A DNA stretch of 64,000 bases from UBA2136 sp963974105 (GTDB lineage Bacteria > Pseudomonadota > Alphaproteobacteria > UBA2136), in assembly GCA_963974105.1 (NCBI GenBank), contig CAXBBG010000001.1, positions 1 to 64,000 on the forward strand, read 5' to 3'. Made by a program: the position numbers and the translations under genes. The notes below the pieces were generated by a model that worked only from the letters and a program-made list of their open reading frames with translations, did not search any database and had not been told where the DNA came from. Each line of letters opens with the position of its first letter. Positions within the stretch are counted from its first letter, which is position 1. Of this stretch, positions 53,502 to 62,277 are shown piece after piece.

Positions 53502-53839
53502 TGAACTTCTTTTTCCAACAAAGTTTTAAATTCACGTACCATCTTATCAAAACTTCGGTTGGTTACATAAGCACGACCAATCAAATTCATCGATAAGCCA
53601 TCCGTCTTAAAACCATCATCTAAACGAATAACTTGGTCTACAACGGCGCGCATACGGCGTTTAGCCTTCGCCCTCACCACTGCATTTCCAACTTTTTTAC
53701 TGGCTGTAAAACCAACACGAACCTTACCAGGCTCTGGCGCGTTATCAATTAAAACAATCATTGCTGGTAAAACATGACGCACACAGTTATTCCCTAAAGT
53801 TAAAAACTCACGGCGCTTTTTTAAACGTTCTACCTTCAC
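53489..53839 (-). CDS. rnpA: ribonuclease P protein component
   Basis: A 116-residue basic protein that assists the RNase P RNA in tRNA 5' processing. Family parts: 'RLKKRREFLTLG', 'VRVGFTASKKVGNAVVRAKAKRR' (the RNR motif region). GTG 53839 is preferred because AGGAG lies eight bases before it; an in-frame TTG seven codons upstream is without support. It follows rpmH and a hairpin. Confidence 0.93.
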   Translation of the reverse strand: MKVERLKKRREFLTLGNNCVRHVLPAMIVLIDNAPEPGKVRVGFTASKKVGNAVVRAKAKRRMRAVVDQVIRLDDGFKTDGLSMNLIGRAYVTNRSFDKMVREFKTLLEKEVQCAI

Positions 53840-53861
53840 TGACACTTCTCCTAAAAGCAAA

Positions 53862-53895
53862 AAACCTACCTAGAAGCGAACCGCCAGGTAGGTTT
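53862..53895 (-). terminator. attenuator-like hairpin between rpmH and rnpA
   Basis: AAACCTACCT (53862-53871) and AGGTAGGTTT (53886-53895) form a 10-base stem with a 14-base loop. On the minus strand it runs into TTTTTT and then the rnpA ribosome site. It could partially terminate and give more rpmH than rnpA mRNA. Confidence 0.65.
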
Positions 53896-53918
53896 ACAAT
53901 TTCAAAAGTCTTAAGCAA

Positions 53919-54053
53919 TTACGCAGATAGACGTTTGCGACCTTTAGCACGACGGCGGCGCAATACTTCACGGCCACCAACAGTTGCTAGACGAGCACGG
54001 AAACCATGACGGCGAGTGCGCTTAACTTTACTCGGTTGGAATGTACGTTTCAT
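53919..54053 (-). CDS. rpmH: 50S ribosomal protein L34
   Basis: A 44-residue, highly basic protein beginning 'MKRTFQPSKVKRTRRHGF' and ending 'RRRRAKGRKRLSA'. Length and sequence match bacterial L34 exactly. It is the first gene of the rpmH-rnpA-yidD-yidC-engB block, driven by a consensus-like promoter at 54120-54148. Confidence 0.98.
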   Translation of the reverse strand: MKRTFQPSKVKRTRRHGFRARLATVGGREVLRRRRAKGRKRLSA

Positions 54054-54119
54054 ATCTTTATCCTCTAAAACTTAAATTAGCTTGCAGACAACACTGCTTT
54101 TCTTAAAATCTCAGCGACC

Positions 54120-54148
54120 CTTATATCCCCTGGAGCAGCCAAAGTCAA
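54120..54148 (-). promoter_or_regulatory. rpmH promoter
   Basis: On the minus strand TTGACT (54143-54148), a 17-base spacer and TATAAG (54120-54125), about 65 bases before rpmH. The rest of 54149-54312 contains a 12-base palindrome, ATACTATAGTAT (54262-54273), that may form the -10 of the divergent DUF547 gene. No dnaA gene or DnaA-box cluster is seen. Confidence 0.75.
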
Positions 54149-54312
54149 TAACTAAATAACCACTTTTCTAATAAAAATTTAATAAAAAATGTTTTTTGGA
54201 GAATTTATACTAAAATAAATAAAAACGACCTTAGCTATAGAATTAAGACCATATTTTTACTATACTATAGTATGAAAACGTTTCACCCAACAACATAAAA
54301 AACAAAAAGAAC

Positions 54313-55155
54313 ATGACAAAAAAGCTATATTTTATAATCATTTCAATCCTTCTTATGTGCAGCATAAACGCTTACGCATTTCCAAGATATGCATTTTTAG
54401 ACCCGTACGAACAACTGTTAAAAAAACATGTAAAGCCTTACGAAAAAAATAATATCAAAGGAAGCGGTATTGACTATCTTGCATGGCAAAGCGACCCCTT
54501 ACATGAAAAGGCTCTTGAGCTTCTTCTTAAAACAGACATCTCGCAAATAAACACAAAAGAAGAAAAAATAAGTTTTTGGGTAAACGCATACAACCTTCTA
54601 ACGATTGACCTTATTGTTAAAAAGGGTGAACGTGAAAGCATTCATAACCTTGGTGGACTCGTAGGAGATCCATGGAATGAATTTTCTTGGGTAATTGATG
54701 GATTAGAATACACTCTTGGACAAATACATCACCAAAACCTCCGCCTTATTGGTGAACCGCGCATACACTTTGCCCTCACCTGCGCAGCCGTTTCATGCCC
54801 AGACTTAAAAGCAGAACCATATTGGTCAGAAAAAATATATAGCCAGCTTGAAAAACAGACTGACTTATTTATGAAAAATACCGGCAAAGGTGCAAAAATC
54901 ATTCAACCAGAGCAAGGCAAGTCACACATTAAGAAAAAACGAAAATTTAAAGTGTCACAAACATTCCAATGGTTCAAGAACGACTTTGACCGTGGGCAGA
55001 TCGAAAGATTTACAGCACGCTATGTCCCTCTAAAAGGTGCAGAGTTTGATGGATACCTCACACACGACTGGACCCTTAACGCCCTTAAAGGACGCGAGCC
55101 AGAACCGCGCAAATATACCACGAAAGAAGTTGATGTGGATGGTATATATGAATAA
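54313..55155 (+). CDS. DUF547 domain secreted protein
   Basis: A 280-residue exported protein with a signal peptide 1-22 (ending AYA). The DUF547 core has 'KISFWVNAYNLLTI', 'DPWNEFSW', 'RIHFALTCAAVSCPDL' and 'VSQTFQWFKNDF'. The domain resembles papain/transglutaminase folds; Cys in the 'TCAAVSCP' motif is conserved. The biochemical role is undefined. It is followed 75 bases later by the queuosine-salvage gene. Confidence 0.88.
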   Translation: MTKKLYFIIISILLMCSINAYAFPRYAFLDPYEQLLKKHVKPYEKNNIKGSGIDYLAWQSDPLHEKALELLLKTDISQINTKEEKISFWVNAYNLLTIDLIVKKGERESIHNLGGLVGDPWNEFSWVIDGLEYTLGQIHHQNLRLIGEPRIHFALTCAAVSCPDLKAEPYWSEKIYSQLEKQTDLFMKNTGKGAKIIQPEQGKSHIKKKRKFKVSQTFQWFKNDFDRGQIERFTARYVPLKGAEFDGYLTHDWTLNALKGREPEPRKYTTKEVDVDGIYE

Positions 55156-55230
55156 GGCTTGATTTTTAAGCCCATTCTATTATTATCCGCCTATCGTATT
55201 TCATTACTTTACAACAAAAGGATACTTTTC

Positions 55231-56229
55231 GTGCCGTCACAAATTCAAAATATACCATACCAACAAGACATTTTAAAACAAACCCAGTTTGTTAAAGAAA
55301 ATGCACAGCATGTTACTATCAACAAAAAAAACCTTCAAAGTTTAGCAGATGAAATTATGGCCAATCCACAGACCATAAATCGCGAATGGACAGATCTTGA
55401 TTTTAAATATCATTTTACAGACAACACTGAAAAGACAGCTCAATGGCTTTTTCTATCAAGCGCATTAAACTTTTCTTTTTGGGATGGAAAGGCTGAAGAA
55501 TTATGGAAAATAGAATTTGACGGTGAATGGGTTGAAGGTTATTGGGCATTAACGGCGTCCTTAAAAAAAGCCATGCCTAAATATGATATCCTGAATGCCA
55601 CCTTCCTTGAAAACATAACAGCTGAAATTTTAGAAGATATTTTTAAAGGCGAAGGCAACCCGCCGCTTATCGAAAAACGCGTTCAAGTTTGTCGTAATAT
55701 AGGTAAAATTTTAAACGAGAAATTTAACGGTAACTTTGCCAATTTACTAAAATTAGCCAACGGTAGTGCTGTTGAACTCACAAACCTTGTAGCGAGCAAT
55801 TTCCCAGACTTTTGTGACATTGCTACTTTTCACGGCGAAGAAGTGCCTATTTTAAAGCGTGCACAAATTTTAGCGGCTGATATTTGGGGTGCCTTCAAAG
55901 GAGAAGGCTTCGGCAAATTTAACGACCTTCATAAAATAACCATTTTCGCCGACTATAAACTGCCGCAGTTTTTACGCGCAATGGGCGTGATGGAATATAG
56001 CCCTGAACTTGCACAAAAAGTAGATAACTACGTATTGATTGAATATGGCAGTAATATGGAAATTGAAATTCGCGCGCTTACCATTCAAACGGTAGAAGAA
56101 CTACGTATTTTATGCAACAACACCTACAGCGCTATACAGCTTGATTGGTGGATATGGCACGCGTCATTTAGCGACAAATACAAAGAACTGCAGCAACCCC
56201 ATCACCTTACGCGCTCTGTTTTTTATTAA
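55231..56229 (+). CDS. queuosine 5'-phosphate N-glycosylase/hydrolase (DUF2419, Qng1-like)
   Basis: A 332-residue protein of the queuosine salvage family. Recognisable blocks: 'TAQWLFLSSALNFSFW', 'RVQVCRNIGKIL', 'QILAADIWGAF', 'FADYKLPQFLRAMGVMEYS', 'EIEIRALTIQTVEELR', and the C-terminal 'QLDWWIWHAS' with 'HHLTRSVFY'. Family enzymes release queuine from queuosine phosphate, so the base can be reused in tRNA. GTG 55231 with AAGGA eight bases upstream is the preferred start. A longer frame opening at TTG 55159 lacks a ribosome site. Its 3' end overlaps the convergent MFS gene by 23 bases. Confidence 0.85.
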   Translation: MPSQIQNIPYQQDILKQTQFVKENAQHVTINKKNLQSLADEIMANPQTINREWTDLDFKYHFTDNTEKTAQWLFLSSALNFSFWDGKAEELWKIEFDGEWVEGYWALTASLKKAMPKYDILNATFLENITAEILEDIFKGEGNPPLIEKRVQVCRNIGKILNEKFNGNFANLLKLANGSAVELTNLVASNFPDFCDIATFHGEEVPILKRAQILAADIWGAFKGEGFGKFNDLHKITIFADYKLPQFLRAMGVMEYSPELAQKVDNYVLIEYGSNMEIEIRALTIQTVEELRILCNNTYSAIQLDWWIWHASFSDKYKELQQPHHLTRSVFY

Positions 56230-57427
56230 ACAAAACGTTACGTTGCCACCAGATGATAAAAAAGATTATATAAAGAAGCGTCACAACACCTTGCGCTAAC
56301 AAATAAACCTGCATATGCTCGGCTAAGTTATTTGATACAAAAACCAAAAACAAGCACATAACACCAGAAGAAAACATATTCATCACTTGCCATTGCTGAT
56401 TTATAACAGCAGGTTCAGACTCGCTTAATTTACGCAATTCAATAAAGTAAGCATAGGTCCATATAACTGCAATAACCTCAGATAACATTAAAACAAAAAT
56501 AACGGTATAAGGTTGATCAAAAAAATAAACCCAAGCAAAAGGCACAAAAGCATAAGAAGTAATGCCGCACAACATAAGCTTATAGCTATCAATACTGTGC
56601 CCTTGCATGTAACGCTTTATCGCTTGGCCAAACAATGCCACCAAGCCCAACAAGGCAAACACACCGCCCATTTTCGTTAAAGAACCACCCGTATGTTCAT
56701 ACAAATAAAGAGGGATTAGAACAAATCTGACAGGCAAATTAAATGTATTAAAGAGTGAGCTTAGCAAAATAAACACAACACGCTTAGGACGCTTAAATAA
56801 ATGCCAAATTTTTTCCTTCCCTGCTACATCCATCGTATGCATGACAATATGGTCGTGCCAAATTAAATTGCACAAGGTTAAAACAACACATAAAAAAGTA
56901 GCCATATAAACAAAGTCTAAATCGGCCAAAAAACCACTCAATGCCACAAAGGAAATTTTACACAACGGTAAAAAAATCATGAATAAAACAAGCTTTAAAA
57001 CCCCCGCGTCGCCCGTTTGAACCTGTTTTAAAGTATCTGAAAATAAGCATACAGAACATAAATAAGTCGAGGTGACGCCTACAAGTAAAACAGCTAGAAA
57101 AATAGACTGCGCCATATCAAACCCTGTCACAGCCAAAACAAACCAGCAAGAAACCGCTAACCACGTGATACTGCGCCAAAGCCCCCGCATGACACGTTTA
57201 TGTTTAAAAAACGCAGAAATACCTAGTAAAAATATTGCCGCAATAATTCCCTCTGCTGCTAAAATTGTAAAAACAGTTGATGTACCATACCCTGCTTCTC
57301 TTAAGGCAACAGAAGCCCAAGTAGAGGACGCAACACCGCACGCCGTATAAAGACCCAGCTTAACTAGGTCTGTTTCTTTTATATCTGCTAGTAAATTTTT
57401 TGTAATACGTCCATAACGACTAAGCAT
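56207..57427 (-). CDS. MFS-like multi-pass membrane protein
   Basis: A 406-residue protein with 10-12 hydrophobic segments and a central loop ('HLFKRPKRVVF') as in major-facilitator transporters. It could not be assigned to a named subfamily. It lies three bases after the lipoprotein gene, so they are probably cotranscribed. The substrate is unknown. Confidence 0.7.
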   Translation of the reverse strand: MLSRYGRITKNLLADIKETDLVKLGLYTACGVASSTWASVALREAGYGTSTVFTILAAEGIIAAIFLLGISAFFKHKRVMRGLWRSITWLAVSCWFVLAVTGFDMAQSIFLAVLLVGVTSTYLCSVCLFSDTLKQVQTGDAGVLKLVLFMIFLPLCKISFVALSGFLADLDFVYMATFLCVVLTLCNLIWHDHIVMHTMDVAGKEKIWHLFKRPKRVVFILLSSLFNTFNLPVRFVLIPLYLYEHTGGSLTKMGGVFALLGLVALFGQAIKRYMQGHSIDSYKLMLCGITSYAFVPFAWVYFFDQPYTVIFVLMLSEVIAVIWTYAYFIELRKLSESEPAVINQQWQVMNMFSSGVMCLFLVFVSNNLAEHMQVYLLAQGVVTLLYIIFFIIWWQRNVLFNKKQSA

Positions 57428-57430
57428 AAC

Positions 57431-58057
57431 TTATCGCACCAAGTACCAGTCGGCACCTCGACCTGTTTGACAAAACAAACCTCTCAAACGCTCTTCCATA
57501 CCATCAACATAATCTACAAACACACCGTCACGACAATTTCCCCCACTGTAGTAGGGCTGAAAAATTTCTGAATTTGGCATAAAAATAAAACTTCTATTTC
57601 CATAACGCCACCTTGCCTGGCTACTCATAGGCGTTGTACTTAAAGCGTCATTAAAACGCGTACGTAAGTCAACATTCATTAAAGTAACACCTTCGCCCAC
57701 GCTCCCCACAGGTTTACCCCATAACGAAGACAATGCCTTTGTTTTAAGCGGTACATACTGAATGGCGCTCACTGAACTGCCTGACTCTTGCGACAAGCCT
57801 TCCACAAAGTCATCAATAGGGCTTTGCGTATTGGGCTTTAACTGCTTTCCATTTAAATCTTCCTGCCTCGCCTCTTCAAGTGCACTTATATATGCCGTAT
57901 ATTCAGATTTACCGCGTGACACATATTCACCTGTACCACGACTTGCAGAAACAACAGGTTGCGCGCTCCCTCTGTCATAGTATGGAGAACCTTGATATGC
58001 TGCACAGGACTGCAATAACAAACCTATAAAGAGTAAATATGTAAGAGGATAGCGCAA
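57431..58057 (-). CDS. hypothetical lipoprotein
   Basis: A 208-residue protein with a lipoprotein leader ('YLLFIGLLLQSCAAY', Cys18 as lipidation site). The middle is low-complexity/Ser-rich; the C-terminal region ('SQARWRYGNRSFIFMPNSEI', 'CRDGVFVDYVDG', 'LFCQTGRGADW') is compact, with two cysteines, and resembles surface-antigen-type C-terminal domains. It starts with TTG, and no alternative start precedes the leader. Confidence 0.7.
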   Translation of the reverse strand: MRYPLTYLLFIGLLLQSCAAYQGSPYYDRGSAQPVVSASRGTGEYVSRGKSEYTAYISALEEARQEDLNGKQLKPNTQSPIDDFVEGLSQESGSSVSAIQYVPLKTKALSSLWGKPVGSVGEGVTLMNVDLRTRFNDALSTTPMSSQARWRYGNRSFIFMPNSEIFQPYYSGGNCRDGVFVDYVDGMEERLRGLFCQTGRGADWYLVR

Positions 58058-58158
58058 TTTTTTCTTTTCTTTATTATGTCATTTATAAACAAAGGCATTG
58101 TAGCAGAGCTTATAAATACACGCAACAAACGCAACACCTTTAACTCATTTTACAAAAC

Positions 58159-58953
58159 TTATTTTCCTTTAGTTAAAACAGCATAAGCCTCATTTATTCG
58201 AGCCAACTTACTCTCTGCTTTCTTAACAGCCACATCATCAGCCCCTTCTCCGCGCAATTTATCGGGGTGAAATGCACGAATGGCTTTTTTATAAGCCTTA
58301 CGAACCTCTTCTGGTGAAGCACCTTTTTTCAATCCCAGCTCTTTCAAAGAATCTACATCGAACCACAAATCCTGTGCAAATTGCCCACTTGATGTATTCG
58401 CTTTGTTTTTATAGGCATTAGAACCACCTGTATAACCAGCCGTCACTTCACGCTTCATCATATCAATTTCATCATCGCTAAACGCTAAAATACGCCCAAC
58501 AGCCTGAACAAAAGCACCTTGATACATATTCAAACTTCCCTCAGCCATACCCACAACACATAAACTTTGCACAACAGCTCGGCGTACACTTTCATGCATC
58601 AAAAGCATTTCCGATAAACGTACAGCAACAATTTCAAACCCATCAGCCGAACTGCGATGCTCGTTATAAATCGCCCTAACGGTTTCAATATCCTCTGAAG
58701 ACACAGAAATAATATCCTGAAAAGCTCTAACCTCTGCCGACGTCACCTGCCCATCTACTTTTGCAAACTTAGCATGTAGTACAATAAACAAATAAGAAAA
58801 TTCAGTTTGCCAACTATCGTCTTTTCTCAAAGGGCGCTCAACATTTATATAATAAGAATCAAGCATAAACCCAACACAAAAGCCTACTACAACGCCGTAC
58901 GCATCTTGCGTCGCACCAAACCCTATCAGACACCCTAAAACCCGACCCAACAA
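58159..58953 (-). CDS. DjlA-like TerB/J-domain co-chaperone
   Basis: A 264-residue protein. An N-terminal glycine-rich membrane segment ('VVVGFCVGFML') is followed by a TerB-like helical domain (about 45-165) and a C-terminal J domain with the HPD motif in 'IRAFHPDKLRGEG'. This is the DjlA architecture: a membrane-anchored DnaK partner. The start is TTG 58953 with AAGGAAA about ten bases upstream. Confidence 0.88.
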   Translation of the reverse strand: MLGRVLGCLIGFGATQDAYGVVVGFCVGFMLDSYYINVERPLRKDDSWQTEFSYLFIVLHAKFAKVDGQVTSAEVRAFQDIISVSSEDIETVRAIYNEHRSSADGFEIVAVRLSEMLLMHESVRRAVVQSLCVVGMAEGSLNMYQGAFVQAVGRILAFSDDEIDMMKREVTAGYTGGSNAYKNKANTSSGQFAQDLWFDVDSLKELGLKKGASPEEVRKAYKKAIRAFHPDKLRGEGADDVAVKKAESKLARINEAYAVLTKGK

Positions 58954-59086
58954 CTGAGCTATTTCCTTTACATACCCTTAATTACCACAAACACTTTAAA
59001 CGAATTATCATTGACGGACAACTATTCATGCGTTTATAGTCAATCTAATATATTAATAATATGAACATAAGGACTCAAGGACTTCG

Positions 59087-59605
59087 ATGAAAAAATTTGA
59101 AAACAACTTCATTGTATTCGTACTCGTAGCTAACCTCTTCGCCGTTGTATTTTATGGCGGACGTTACATTTTAACAGGCAGCATCGAATCGACGCATGAT
59201 AACTACGCCATCCTTGTCCAGTCAGCTGCAGCAGAGGAAGCCCCTGCTGGGGTGGATAAAGCCATCGAAGCCGTTGAAACAGTTGTGGTTGCCGGTGATG
59301 CCAATAAAGGTAAAAAAATATCTGGTAAATGTAAAGCGTGTCATGGATTTGACCAAGGCGGCAAGCACAAAGTAGGTCCTAACCTATGGGCAATTGTAGA
59401 CCACCCTATTGCAAACCAAGAAGGCTTTTCATACTCTAGCGCTTTCAAGGGTAAAGTTGGTCAAATTACATGGAACGAAGAAAATTTAGACCACTTCTTA
59501 ACAAAACCTAAAAAATTCATTAAAGGCACTAAAATGTCATTCCCAGGTATCAAAGACCCACAAGACCGTGCAGACCTTATTGCATGGATGAAAGAGCAAG
59601 GTTAA
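59087..59605 (+). CDS. membrane-anchored class I cytochrome c (CycM/c552-like)
   Basis: A 172-residue protein: an N-terminal uncleaved anchor (8-27), an Ala/Glu-rich linker, and a cytochrome c domain with CKACH (82-86) and a Met ligand in 'GTKMSFPG'. Such anchored cytochromes carry electrons from the bc1 complex to oxidases, so it is a natural donor for the cbb3 oxidase at 34.9-38.1 kb. It is monocistronic with a terminator. Confidence 0.93.
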   Translation: MKKFENNFIVFVLVANLFAVVFYGGRYILTGSIESTHDNYAILVQSAAAEEAPAGVDKAIEAVETVVVAGDANKGKKISGKCKACHGFDQGGKHKVGPNLWAIVDHPIANQEGFSYSSAFKGKVGQITWNEENLDHFLTKPKKFIKGTKMSFPGIKDPQDRADLIAWMKEQG

Positions 59606-59627
59606 ATTCAAAACCTTCTATTCACAC

Positions 59628-59655
59628 AAAAAAGAGGCTACGGCCTCTTTTTTTT
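59628..59655 (+). terminator. cytochrome c gene terminator
   Basis: AAAAAAGAGGC and GCCTC(T)8 with loop TACG. Confidence 0.9.
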
Positions 59656-59808
59656 ATAGCAATCAACAAATAGAACCTAGTGACTTTATCCCCACAAACA
59701 TCTCCCAAAAACATGCCTCGCAAACTTTCAGACCAACTATTCCATTGGCAAACACCTCAACCACATACATAATAAGAAAAAAAATTACGAACTATGGAAG
59801 TAAAGACG

Positions 59809-60372
59809 ATGAAATTATTTAACAAACTTAAATCTCAAAGAGGTGCTCTATTCGGTATGGATGCCCGCATCACTTTAGCTATTTTTAGTGGGTTAAGTGT
59901 TATTGCAGGTACAGCAGGTTACGGTTACATGCAACAAACTCAAATCACTTCCATGGCAACTGAGCTTGATAACATCAGCAAGGCATATACAAACTTTATG
60001 CTCGACACAAGTGTCAACACCAAAACATTTAGCGACTTACTTAACAATGACGGCGGTCAATTAGGATGGAACGGCCCTTACATGATCATGTCATCAGACA
60101 GGCACGTTTCATATGGCACATATACACTCGAATACGGTATTGAAATGCGTAAAATTAACGGTAAATCGCCGCGCCCTTGCATTAACCCACGCGACCTATG
60201 TTTCGTATGGTTAAAACTCACCGATGTACCGTCCACACTTGCAGCAGCAGTTGACGAACATATTGACGGTGCCATCGATGAAAAAGGCTCTCCAGAAAGC
60301 GGGCGCCTACTGGTTGACATTGATCAAGCAACGGATAAAGCGGCTATCTATTACCGTATCACACGCAAATAA
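59809..60372 (+). CDS. pilin/pseudopilin-like protein
   Basis: A 187-residue protein with a short basic leader ('MKLFNKLKSQRG') and a long hydrophobic helix ('RITLAIFSGLSVIAG'), then a polar C-terminal domain with two cysteines ('RPCINPRDLCFVW'). This is the type IV pilin layout, but cleavage would be at G|ALFG or FG|MDAR, and no Glu sits at +5 of either. It precedes an ATPase and a GspF-like gene, which supports a pilin role. GGAAG lies eight bases before ATG 59809; ATG 59794 has no ribosome site. Confidence 0.72.
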   Translation: MKLFNKLKSQRGALFGMDARITLAIFSGLSVIAGTAGYGYMQQTQITSMATELDNISKAYTNFMLDTSVNTKTFSDLLNNDGGQLGWNGPYMIMSSDRHVSYGTYTLEYGIEMRKINGKSPRPCINPRDLCFVWLKLTDVPSTLAAAVDEHIDGAIDEKGSPESGRLLVDIDQATDKAAIYYRITRK

Positions 60373-60391
60373 AAACAAACATTTTAAAATT

Positions 60392-60424
60392 GAAGCTGGC
60401 ATTTTAGCCAGCTTCTTTATTTTA
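60392..60424 (+). terminator. terminator after pilin-like gene
   Basis: GAAGCTGGC (60392-60400) pairs with GCCAGCTTC (60407-60415), followed by TTTATTTTA. It separates the pilin-like gene from the ATPase gene, which allows high pilin expression. Confidence 0.82.
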
Positions 60425-60579
60425 AACACCTTAAATCCCACAACTGTGTGAAATAAAGCGCAACCCTAAAGGGAAGCTTTGCTGGTATTTCTATCATTTC
60501 AAACACTATCCCTTCCCTTTTATACCAATAACAATGTAGACTAGAGAAGGATTAATCTAAATTAAGGGGAGCATAAGTC

Positions 60580-62277
60580 TTGGATATCGTAGACTTGATG
60601 ATCAGTGACCATATTGTAACAATCGGGGACCTACAAGGCTTCCCTGTTACCGTGCAAAAAGACCCAGATGCCCTCATCGAAGCATTAGGTCGTGCGGGTA
60701 AGCTTTCAGAAGTACAGCAAGTACGTTACAAAGCTATCGCTTACGATTACACCATTAAATCTGACGAAGAGATGATGGCCATTACACCGCACCAGCTAGA
60801 CGGAGTTGACCGTGAATTCATGATGTTTTACACAGCTTGCCCTATTGAACTTGCACGTGGTGCCATTGTTTGGGCTGCAGCAGACCTCCCAAACAAACGC
60901 TTGGTTAGTGAGATTGTTTTACGTCACCGTAAATCACGCCATGAATTTGTGTGGGCTTCGCCTAAGGCCATTGAAAATGCGATTGAGCGCATGTCAAAAC
61001 GCGAAGGCCATTCCCTAAAATTCCTCGTTGAAAATGCCTATGCACAGATCAACCAAGGTAATGACGATGCTATTGTTTCCCTGACAGATGAAATTATTCG
61101 CACAGCCTTTAAAAATGGCGCAACCGATTTACACATTGAAATTTTAAACCGTAAACCAACTGTTCTTGCACGTATTGACGGTGAACTTGAAGAATTAGTG
61201 CCTCTTCCTGTTGAAGTTTATGAGCGTGTTTTAGGTCGCCTGCGTCACATTGCAGGTGTTCGTGCTGAAAACTACAAAAAACCACTTTATGGTCGTATGA
61301 CATTCGACCTATCAAGCCGTCAACAGGTAGATATTCGTTACACAACGCAACCCATCACACTTGAAGGTACTGCTAAAATCGCCATGCGTTTCTTACGTTC
61401 ATTCGAAGGAAATTTGGACAATTTCGGCTATGCATCTACAACCATTGAAAAGGTTGACAACCTTATGCGATTTGAAGAAGGGTGTATCATTTTTTCAGGT
61501 CCAACTGGTTCTGGTAAGTCGACAGCAGCGCGCCTCATGATCCGTCGTGGACAGCGTCCAGGGCAAAACGTTATTTCATATGAAAAGCAAATTGAGGAAC
61601 GTATGGATAACGTTATCCAAACAGAAGAAGATACAACTGCTGGACTTAACCTTGAGAGCTTTATGTACGCCGCACTCGGCTTAGACCCTGATGTTCTATT
61701 TATTGGTGAGGTACGTAACCCAGAAGATACCCAAAGAGCGATTGATGCGGGTAACTTGGGACACCTTGTGATTACAACAATGCACGCCAACGACACCTTT
61801 ATGACACTCGACAGGCTTTTACAGCGCGGTGTACAGCCCGAACAAATTTTCACAAACGTACGTGGTATCATTTCACAGCGCTTGGTACGTAGACTTTGCG
61901 CAAAATGCAAAATCCCTACAGAATTAGACCTACAATTTGCCGACCGTTTAAATGGGCTACGCAAGGTAGGTTTTAGGCCTGGTGATATTATTTATCGTGT
62001 TAATAAAAACGGTTGTGAACACTGTAGATACAGAGGTTACAGAGACCGTATCGCCATTGAAGAAGTATTAGAGCTTTGGCGCAAGGACATTAGCCGTAAC
62101 ATTTGGACAAATACAAGATTACGTCCAGATTGGCTTGAAATAATTCGTGAACAGGCCAGATCAAGCGGGCATATGCTCGACATGCTCACAAGTGGCTTAT
62201 TACATGTTAAAAATGGTATAACAAGTTTAGAAGAACTGGAGAAATTCTTTAGTGCAGATATGGAAACAATTCAGTAG
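60580..62277 (+). CDS. GspE/PilB-type secretion or pilus assembly ATPase
   Basis: A 565-residue cytoplasmic hexameric ATPase. An N-terminal domain of about 160 residues precedes the core: Asp box ('TDLHIEILNRKP'), Walker A GPTGSGKST (307-315), Walker B 'DPDVLFIGEVRNPEDT', His box 'HLVITTMHAND', and a zinc-binding tetra-Cys region ('CAKC', 'CEHC'). It powers pilus assembly or pseudopilus extension. The start is TTG 60580, with AAGGGGAG eight bases upstream; ATG 60598 has no such site. It overlaps the next gene by 26 bases. Confidence 0.93.
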   Translation: MDIVDLMISDHIVTIGDLQGFPVTVQKDPDALIEALGRAGKLSEVQQVRYKAIAYDYTIKSDEEMMAITPHQLDGVDREFMMFYTACPIELARGAIVWAAADLPNKRLVSEIVLRHRKSRHEFVWASPKAIENAIERMSKREGHSLKFLVENAYAQINQGNDDAIVSLTDEIIRTAFKNGATDLHIEILNRKPTVLARIDGELEELVPLPVEVYERVLGRLRHIAGVRAENYKKPLYGRMTFDLSSRQQVDIRYTTQPITLEGTAKIAMRFLRSFEGNLDNFGYASTTIEKVDNLMRFEEGCIIFSGPTGSGKSTAARLMIRRGQRPGQNVISYEKQIEERMDNVIQTEEDTTAGLNLESFMYAALGLDPDVLFIGEVRNPEDTQRAIDAGNLGHLVITTMHANDTFMTLDRLLQRGVQPEQIFTNVRGIISQRLVRRLCAKCKIPTELDLQFADRLNGLRKVGFRPGDIIYRVNKNGCEHCRYRGYRDRIAIEEVLELWRKDISRNIWTNTRLRPDWLEIIREQARSSGHMLDMLTSGLLHVKNGITSLEELEKFFSADMETIQ

